A stretch of 39,107 nt of DNA from Ignavibacteriae bacterium HGW-Ignavibacteriae-3. Its GTDB lineage: Bacteria; Bacteroidota; Ignavibacteria; Ignavibacteriales; Melioribacteraceae. Below are positions 35,250 to 39,107 of the stretch, in pieces (position 1 is the first letter of the stretch; each line of letters opens with the position of its first letter). Under the pieces are notes generated by a model. That model worked only from the letters and a program-made list of their open reading frames with translations. It was not told where the DNA came from and ran no database searches. Both the position numbers and the translations under genes were made by a program. The stretch is taken from NCBI GenBank assembly GCA_002839795.1, contig PGYS01000013.1, positions 1 to 39,107 of the forward strand. Direction: 5' to 3'.

Positions 35250-35708
35250 ATGCTCAATTTAAAAAACATAATTGTTCCTACAGATTTCAGTAAAGTTTCC
35301 GCCACTGAATTCAAATATGCGAAAGATTTCGCTGAAAAAATGGGCGCAACAATTCATTTGATAAATGTTATGGAAAAAATTCCCCCGTTTCTTCAGTACG
35401 GGGCTACCAATTCCTCCGCTGCCGAAGAGGCTGAGAAGGCGGAACAAAAATGTAGGGAACGGCTTGAAGAAATTGCGGAAGAAATACGTGACGATTCTAT
35501 GTTGAATATAATCCCTGTTTTTCGCAAGGGGATTGATTATGAGGAAATAATCAGCTATTCGAAGGAAGTTAAAGGGGATATGATAATTATCGCCACTCAC
35601 GGCAGAACTGGCATATTTCATACATTACTTGGAAGTGTGGCTGAAAAGGTAATCCGCTATTCAAATTGCCCTGTTCTCGTAATATCCAATGAGGAGAATG
35701 AATCATAG
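35250..35708 (+). CDS. Universal stress protein (UspA family)
   Basis: A 152-residue single-domain Usp. N-terminal strand NIIVPTDFSKVSATEFKYA, then the ATP-binding signature G-x2-G-x9-GS in HGRTGIFHTLLGSVAEKVIR (about 117-136) and C-terminal NCPVLVIS. The ATP loop is intact, which places it in the nucleotide-binding UspFG/MJ0577-like subgroup. It begins 30 bases after the small anti-sigma gene and may share its transcript, linking it to the ECF regulon. No strong ribosome-binding site is seen. Confidence 0.9.
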   Translation: MLNLKNIIVPTDFSKVSATEFKYAKDFAEKMGATIHLINVMEKIPPFLQYGATNSSAAEEAEKAEQKCRERLEEIAEEIRDDSMLNIIPVFRKGIDYEEIISYSKEVKGDMIIIATHGRTGIFHTLLGSVAEKVIRYSNCPVLVISNEENES

Positions 35709-35713
35709 TCGGA

Positions 35714-35745
35714 TTTGATTATTTAGAATGAATTTTCTAAGTTTA
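35714..35745 (+). promoter_or_regulatory. Promoter of rpsU, Bacteroidota sigma-A type
   Basis: TTTG (35714-35717), 20-base spacer, TAAGTTTA (35738-35745). It is the best placed of the motifs in this window: transcription would start about 35752, giving a leader of about 33 bases that contains an extended SD. Confidence 0.6.
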
Positions 35746-35766
35746 GCCCTCAAAATTAAACAACAA

Positions 35767-35778
35767 TAAGGCAGGTGA
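35767..35778 (+). promoter_or_regulatory. Extended, interrupted Shine-Dalgarno of rpsU
   Basis: TAAGGCAGGTGA lies 6 bases before the TTG start. It is the full SD consensus TAAGGAGGTGA with an extra C, leaving AAGG and AGGTGA as two blocks able to pair with the 16S tail. It fixes the TTG as start and is stronger than most sites in the window. Confidence 0.6.
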
Positions 35779-35784
35779 ATTAAG

Positions 35785-35988
35785 TTGGTCGGAATCACAG
35801 TATCGGAGAACGAGAATATCGATAAAGCGCTGAAGCGTTTTAAGAAAAAATATGAGCGTTCAGGAGTACTTAAGGAATTCAAGAAAAGAACTTTCTTTGT
35901 AAAACCATCAGTTGAAAAACGATTGGAAGGCATTAAAGCCAAACGAAGAGCTTCGCGCGAGCAGTCACTGCGTGACAGAAGAGGTTAA
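35785..35988 (+). CDS. rpsU: Small ribosomal subunit protein bS21
   Basis: bS21, a basic 67-residue protein at the 30S platform near the 3' end of 16S rRNA, involved in initiation. Sequence landmarks: [33 protein letters not shown] and the Arg/Lys-rich tail ending [14 protein letters not shown]. Start is TTG at 35785 (LVGITVSE), supported by the strong SD 6 bases upstream. It has its own promoter and a bidirectional terminator after the stop, so it is monocistronic. In Flavobacterium, bS21 helps hide the anti-SD and its own mRNA has a strong SD, a form of autoregulation; the same may apply here. Confidence 0.95.
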   Translation: MVGITVSENENIDKALKRFKKKYERSGVLKEFKKRTFFVKPSVEKRLEGIKAKRRASREQSLRDRRG

Positions 35989-35990
35989 TT

Positions 35991-36018
35991 AAAAAACCCG
36001 CCATTCGGCGGGTTTTTT
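35991..36018. terminator. Bidirectional terminator between rpsU and the LOG-family gene
   Basis: Six A residues, stem CCCGCC (35997-36002), loop ATTC, stem GGCGGG (36007-36012), then six T residues. The A and T runs also pair, and either strand has a T tract after the stem. It serves both the rpsU end (35988) and the minus-strand gene end (36020). Confidence 0.93.
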
Positions 36019-36019
36019 G

Positions 36020-36850
36020 TTATTTATAACTCTTATGATTATTTGCGTAGTGCTTTTTGAAATGCGAAGTGATTTTTTCAAACGCTTCGTCTACCGTACT
36101 GCAAAAATCAAATATTTTTAAATCTTCCTTACTTATCATACCATGTTCAATAAGAGCTTCAAAATTCATAACCTCGCGCCAGTATTTTTCGCCATAAACA
36201 ATGACCTTAAGGGGCTTTGAAAGCTTTCCCGTCTGTATTAATGTTATCACTTCCATCATTTCATCCAGAGTACCAAACCCACCGGGGAATGCGACGAGAG
36301 CTTTTGCAAGAAACGCAAACCAGAATTTTCTCATAAAAAAGTAATGAAATTCAAATGCAAGCGAGGGATCGACATATTTATTAACAAACTGTTCAAATGG
36401 AATGCTGATGTTCAATCCGATCGAGTGTCCATTGGCCAGACGGGCTCCTTTATTGGCTGCTTCCATTATTCCCGGACCCCCGCCGCTGCAGACAATAAAC
36501 CTTTTCTCATCGACTGGAAGGGACATTGACCATTTGGTAAGTCTCTTTGATAATTCAACTGCGTCTTCATAATACTGAGACATTTCAAGCTGCTTAAGAG
36601 CTACTTCAAAATTTTTCTTTGCCGCCGGGGTCTTTCCGTTTTTAAATTCATTTACTTTTTTCAATGCGTCTTTTTTACACAGGATGCGTGCGGAACCAAA
36701 AAATACAACGGTATCACGTATCTTATTCTTTTCGAATCTTGCCTGTGGTTCATAAAACTCGGATAATATTCTGATAGTGCGGGCATCCGTCGAATTTAAA
36801 AATTGTAAATTATTGTACGCCTTAGGCGGCGCCTTGTGTTCGATTTTCAT
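36020..36850 (-). CDS. LOG-family protein (TIGR00730, Rossmann fold)
   Basis: A 276-residue protein of the LOG family (often mis-annotated as lysine decarboxylase). Motifs: VVFFGSARILCKKDAL, SGGGPGIMEAANKGAR, and the signature PGGFGTLDEMMEV. Known LOG proteins cleave nucleoside 5'-monophosphates to the base and ribose 5-phosphate; plant and some bacterial members act on cytokinin nucleotides. The extended N-terminal part (about 1-45) and the insertion with KRLTKWSMSLPVDEKR resemble longer type-II-like bacterial members. The physiological substrate is unknown. GGTG lies before the ATG. It follows secG after two hairpins and probably has its own promoter. Confidence 0.88.
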   Translation of the reverse strand: MKIEHKAPPKAYNNLQFLNSTDARTIRILSEFYEPQARFEKNKIRDTVVFFGSARILCKKDALKKVNEFKNGKTPAAKKNFEVALKQLEMSQYYEDAVELSKRLTKWSMSLPVDEKRFIVCSGGGPGIMEAANKGARLANGHSIGLNISIPFEQFVNKYVDPSLAFEFHYFFMRKFWFAFLAKALVAFPGGFGTLDEMMEVITLIQTGKLSKPLKVIVYGEKYWREVMNFEALIEHGMISKEDLKIFDFCSTVDEAFEKITSHFKKHYANNHKSYK

Positions 36851-36895
36851 CAGTTCACCATTATAAGAAATATAGAGGGGGTAATTGAGCTCCTG

Positions 36896-36916
36896 CCATT
36901 TTACCTTTTAAAATGG
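36896..36916. repeat. Second hairpin between secG and the LOG-family gene
   Basis: CCATTTTA (36896-36903), 5-base loop, TAAAATGG (36909-36916): a perfect 8-base AT-rich inverted repeat directly downstream of the secG terminator on the minus strand. It contributes most of the poor T tract after that terminator and may help 3' end stability. Confidence 0.5.
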
Positions 36917-36938
36917 AAAAGCCCTCAAACTTGAGGGC
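36917..36938 (-). terminator. Terminator of secG
   Basis: Perfect inverted repeat GCCCTCAA (36921-36928) and TTGAGGGC (36931-36938), about 7 base pairs with a 4-base loop in practice. On the minus strand it is followed by TTTT (36920-36917), then CCATTTTA of the next hairpin. It lies 13 bases after the secG stop. Confidence 0.75.
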
Positions 36939-36951
36939 GATTTTCCCGAAA

Positions 36952-37296
36952 TTATTTTTGTGTTGGTGGTGTTGCAGAGCGTTGCTGAGGTAATGCTGGG
37001 GCAGTTGGTACTGTCTGCTTCCCACCCTGAATAATGCTTTCCCGCTGCTCACTGGTTGTTTGCCCCGGTAGAAAGAAAAGGTTTATTACTATTGCAAGGA
37101 CCATTAATAAAGAGCCCAGCCACCAGGTGATTTTGCTTAGAAAATCCGCGGTTCTTCTCGTTCCGAAAACAGTTCCGAATTGACCTGAGCCTCCGAAAGA
37201 GCCGGCTAACCCGCCCCCTTTACTGGATTGCAGCAATACAACAACAATTAACAGAACTGAAATAATTACAGAAATTGTGATTAATAATGTGTACAT
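36952..37296 (-). CDS. secG: Protein-export membrane protein SecG
   Basis: Small subunit of the SecYEG channel, 114 residues with two helices: TM1 about 1-20 (MYTLLITISVIISVLLIVVV) and TM2 about 50-72 (WWLGSLLMVLAIVINLFFL). Between them lies the conserved LLQSSKGGGLAGSFGG and FGTRRTADFLSKIT. The C-terminal tail is Gln/Pro/Thr-rich, as in other Bacteroidota members. I start at ATG 37296 because GGAG lies 6 bases upstream; an in-frame TTG at 37308 precedes that SD and is less likely. A tRNA-Met gene ends 20 bases upstream on the same strand and probably shares the transcript. secA is elsewhere in the window. Confidence 0.95.
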   Translation of the reverse strand: MYTLLITISVIISVLLIVVVLLQSSKGGGLAGSFGGSGQFGTVFGTRRTADFLSKITWWLGSLLMVLAIVINLFFLPGQTTSEQRESIIQGGKQTVPTAPALPQQRSATPPTQK

Positions 37297-37316
37297 ATTC
37301 AACTCCAAATTAGATG

Positions 37317-37390
37317 TAGCGAGGGAGGGATTCGAACCCCCGACACATGGATTATGATTCCATTGCTCTAACCTACTGAGCTACCTCGCC
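37317..37390 (-). tRNA. tRNA-Met (CAT), elongator type
   Basis: A 74-base cloverleaf on the minus strand. Acceptor stem GGCGAGG/CCTCGCT (with G1-U72), D arm GCTC...GAGC, anticodon stem ATGGA/TCCAT with loop ATCATAA (CAT anticodon), 5-base variable loop, T arm with TTCGAAT loop and A73. CCA is not encoded. The D loop (AGTAGGTTA) is like elongator Met; initiator features (C1-A72, GGG/CCC anticodon stem) are absent. A tRNA-Ile2 that is a TilS substrate cannot be fully excluded but is less likely. It sits just upstream of secG. Confidence 0.9.
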
Positions 37391-37446
37391 AAAAATTCCA
37401 CTTATCAGCCCAATCTTCTTTTAAAAGCAGGAACAAAAACGGATCG

Positions 37447-37478
37447 TAAATATAATGGTTAGAGTCCCAAACTTCAAG
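37447..37478 (-). promoter_or_regulatory. Promoter of tRNA-Met/secG, Bacteroidota sigma-A type
   Basis: Minus strand: CTTG (37478-37475), 20-base spacer, TATATTTA (37454-37447). Predicted start near 37440, about 50 bases before the tRNA 5' end. No other good match lies between the permease gene and the tRNA. Confidence 0.5.
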
Positions 37479-37492
37479 CAATTATGAACTAT

Positions 37493-37602
37493 AGAATTCC
37501 GGCATTTATCCCGTGATACCCAAACTTCTTTTGAGCCTCCCCCAACTTCTTCCACAAGATGACGAAAAGAGCACTTTTTTATACTATCTGAGCCGGAATT
37601 CT
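37493..37602. repeat. 11-base inverted repeat bracketing 88 bases
   Basis: AGAATTCCGGC (37493-37503) and its exact reverse complement GCCGGAATTCT (37592-37602) bound a 110-base block within the 258-base gap between the permease gene and the tRNA. Inside and beside it lies a loose motif CCCAA(A/T)CTTC at about 37409, 37466, 37519 and 37541. There is no gene inside and no target-site duplication, so a mobile-element origin is not supported. Confidence 0.45.
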
Positions 37603-37648
37603 CCGGGCCAGCTTGACAGCACCAATATCTATGTTATATTCAGATTCT

Positions 37649-38659
37649 TCAATATATAGAGTTGAATCGCTTTCGAAGAAGGTAGATAAAAACAGGGGCT
37701 CCAACTATGGCCGTCACCGCACCGACTGGAAGTTCAGAGGGAGATATTATAGTACGGGCAAGTGTATCGCATAGAATTAAATATGAAGCTCCTATGAAAA
37801 AAGATGCCGGTAAAACAACCCTGTTATCAATTCCAAAAATCATGCGGCAGACATGCGGCACAAGTAATCCCACGAATCCGATTATTCCGCTTACAGAGAC
37901 CAGAGTACCAATCATTATACTTGATAATAGATAAGTATAATTCTTAAAGAAAGTCGTATTCAAACCCAGCTGTTTCGCAGATTCAGTCCCGAGACTCAGG
38001 AGATTATACTTATTGGAATTGAGTATTAGAAGAAAAGACACCGCAAATGTAACGGGCAGAACAAATTTCAAATTTTCTTTATCAGCAATAGATAAATTTC
38101 CCATCAGCCAGAACACAGCGGTTCTTAAAGAATCATTCAGCATTGTCATCATAAGTAATATTGCGGCGGAGAAAAATGCGCCGACCATAACACCGGTAAG
38201 AAGCAGTACATTCGGTTCAAGTTCACCGAATCTCTTTCCAAGAAGAAAAACGATAATCATTACAATTAAAGCTCCTGAAAAAGACAGAAGCTGTGTTCCG
38301 AGAAATGAAGCTCCAATAAGAAAGGAGAGAACGGCTCCGAAAGTACCTCCGCTTGAAATACCCAAGATGTACGGTTCTGCAAGCGGATTCATCAACACTG
38401 CCTGAAATACGGCTCCGGCAATAGATAATCCTCCCCCAACCGCGACCGCATAAAGAACACGGGGCAGACGAATTTCCAGAATAATTTTTGTGATTGTCTG
38501 ATCGGAATTTCCGCCGAAAAAAGCAGAAAAAAGTTCTTTCAAACCGATATTAACAGGGCCGGAACTCAACCCGATAATTATAGTAATACACGTTAATATT
38601 AAAAATAAAACGAGTTGTAATGAGTATCGGCCACGGCTTAATCGCTTAACTGATTCCAT
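37649..38659 (-). CDS. FecCD-type iron/cobalamin ABC transporter permease
   Basis: Inner-membrane permease of 336 residues and about ten helices, of the BtuC/FecCD family that imports B12, haem or ferric siderophores with a periplasmic binding protein and an ATPase. Motifs: EIRLPRVLYAVAVGGGLSIAGAVFQAVLMNPLAEPYILGIS, SGGTFGAVLSF, the coupling segment GIIGFVGLLVPHVCRMIFG, and ELPVGAVTAIVGAPVFIYLL at the C-terminus. It starts 22 bases inside the obg 3' end. No binding-protein or ATPase gene follows: the next features are the intergenic gap, a tRNA and secG. The partners must be elsewhere, or the gene works with a distant set. The substrate is undefined. Confidence 0.92.
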   Translation of the reverse strand: MESVKRLSRGRYSLQLVLFLILTCITIIIGLSSGPVNIGLKELFSAFFGGNSDQTITKIILEIRLPRVLYAVAVGGGLSIAGAVFQAVLMNPLAEPYILGISSGGTFGAVLSFLIGASFLGTQLLSFSGALIVMIIVFLLGKRFGELEPNVLLLTGVMVGAFFSAAILLMMTMLNDSLRTAVFWLMGNLSIADKENLKFVLPVTFAVSFLLILNSNKYNLLSLGTESAKQLGLNTTFFKNYTYLLSSIMIGTLVSVSGIIGFVGLLVPHVCRMIFGIDNRVVLPASFFIGASYLILCDTLARTIISPSELPVGAVTAIVGAPVFIYLLRKRFNSIY

Positions 38660-39107
38660 AACTCATCTAATAATTCAGGGATACCGGATTTTATTGCGGA
38701 TGAAATAATAAGGATCGGGCCGTCATAACCTCGGATCTTTTTCTTTTTAATTTTAGTTAGTTCCGATTTCTCAATGAGATCCGCCTTTGTAAAGCAAAGT
38801 ATTTTTTTCTTTTTGCTCAAAACTTTTGAGTACTGGTTAAGTTCCGCCAATAAGGTTTTATAATCGCCTGCATAATCTTCAGAAGTTATATCAATCATTA
38901 TCAATAATATTTTTGTCCGCTCAATATGACGTAAAAACTTCAGACCCAACCCCTTCCCAATATGTGCGCCTTCAATAATCCCGGGTATATCCGCAACGGT
39001 TATACTTCTAAAATCTTTATACCGGACAATACCAAGATTAGGTTCAAGTGTAGTAAAGGGATAGTCTGCGATTTTCGGTTTAGCATCGGAGATTACAGAA
39101 ATGAGGG
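38638..39107 (-). CDS. obg: GTPase Obg/CgtA, 5' part off window
   Basis: C-terminal part of the essential Obg GTPase involved in 50S assembly and stress control. The first complete codon begins at 39105, and the reading frame continues past the right edge. Visible: KPKIADYPFTTLEPNLGIV (switch I, G2 Thr), ADIPGIIEGAHIGKGLG (G3 DxxG), FLRHIERTKILL, TKAD (G4, Thr in place of the usual Asn) and ISSA (G5). The glycine-rich Obg domain and P-loop lie outside. It ends at LWNQLSD without a C-terminal OCT domain. Its 3' end overlaps the permease start by 22 bases. Confidence 0.95.
   Translation of the reverse strand, partial: LISVISDAKPKIADYPFTTLEPNLGIVRYKDFRSITVADIPGIIEGAHIGKGLGLKFLRHIERTKILLIMIDITSEDYAGDYKTLLAELNQYSKVLSKKKKILCFTKADLIEKSELTKIKKKKIRGYDGPILIISSAIKSGIPELLDELWNQLSD

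Noticed and set aside
37317-37390. tRNA(CAT) as the lysidine-modified tRNA-Ile2 substrate of the TilS encoded in this window.
   Set aside because: D loop and overall sequence resemble elongator tRNA-Met; identity elements for Ile2 were not evident, though a covariance-model check would settle it.
37493-37602. A miniature mobile element bounded by the 11-base inverted repeat.
   Set aside because: No target-site duplication, no related transposase in the window, and only one copy visible.
37707-37934. A plus-strand ORF antisense to the permease gene, downstream of a TTGACA/TATATT pair.
   Set aside because: It is the mirror of a well-conserved permease reading frame and has no domain features; only the promoter-like site is kept as a finding.

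Overview
The window is ordinary chromosomal sequence of a Gram-negative bacterium of the Bacteroidota/Chlorobiota group. An Ignavibacteria-type lineage fits best, though this is inferred from gene content and was not tested by tree building. The supporting signs are a TonB-dependent receptor with an N-terminal carboxypeptidase-regulatory-like domain followed by a DUF4249 lipoprotein, a DUF2723 membrane glycosyltransferase, a long SecA with a central insertion, many secreted or outer-membrane proteins, and promoters of the TTTG-N19/20-TAnnTTT form typical of Bacteroidota sigma-A. Shine-Dalgarno (SD) sequences are nonetheless common, and GlnE is present, which is unusual for classical Bacteroidia. 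No phage, transposase, CRISPR array or clear genomic island is visible.

Layout. 1-2432 (minus): xanthine dehydrogenase operon xdhA-xdhB, with xdhB cut by the left edge. 2661-8167 (plus): envelope genes, namely a barrel-like outer-membrane protein, a cysteine-rich secreted protein, a potassium-channel-like two-helix protein with an altered selectivity filter, and a TonB receptor/DUF4249 pair. 8383-9746 (plus): tightly packed GerMN lipoprotein, guanidinium exporter gdx and a SpoU-family RNA methyltransferase. 9775-16415 (minus): secA, glnB, a TPR lipoprotein and an AlbA-type protein. 16619-21323 (plus): glnE and a DUF2723 glycosyltransferase. 21457-21876 (plus): ribosome-rescue factor arfB.

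21902-27156 (minus): greA with its own promoter and terminator, then tilS-hpt-ftsH and a lipid/polyprenol kinase. 27269-30915 (minus): a CYTH protein translationally coupled to an AddB-like nuclease. 31047-35988 (plus, except a thioredoxin gene at 32409-32954): an outer-membrane protein, DUF2461, M14 peptidase, ECF sigma factor with a very small putative anti-sigma partner, UspA and rpsU. 36020-39107 (minus): LOG-family protein, secG preceded by an elongator tRNA-Met, a FecCD-type permease and the 3' part of obg.

Functional themes are protein export and quality control (SecA, SecG, FtsH), nitrogen control (PII plus GlnE, flanking secA), translation and RNA maintenance (TilS, ArfB, bS21, GreA, SpoU methylase, Obg, tRNA-Met), purine handling (xanthine dehydrogenase, Hpt) and envelope nutrient uptake. 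I found no convincing undescribed multi-gene system. The most noteworthy items are the altered-filter channel protein, the small CxC anti-sigma candidate, the rpsU leader, the greA promoter overlapping a terminator, the tRNA-Met/secG junction, and a consistent promoter motif read at seven sites.
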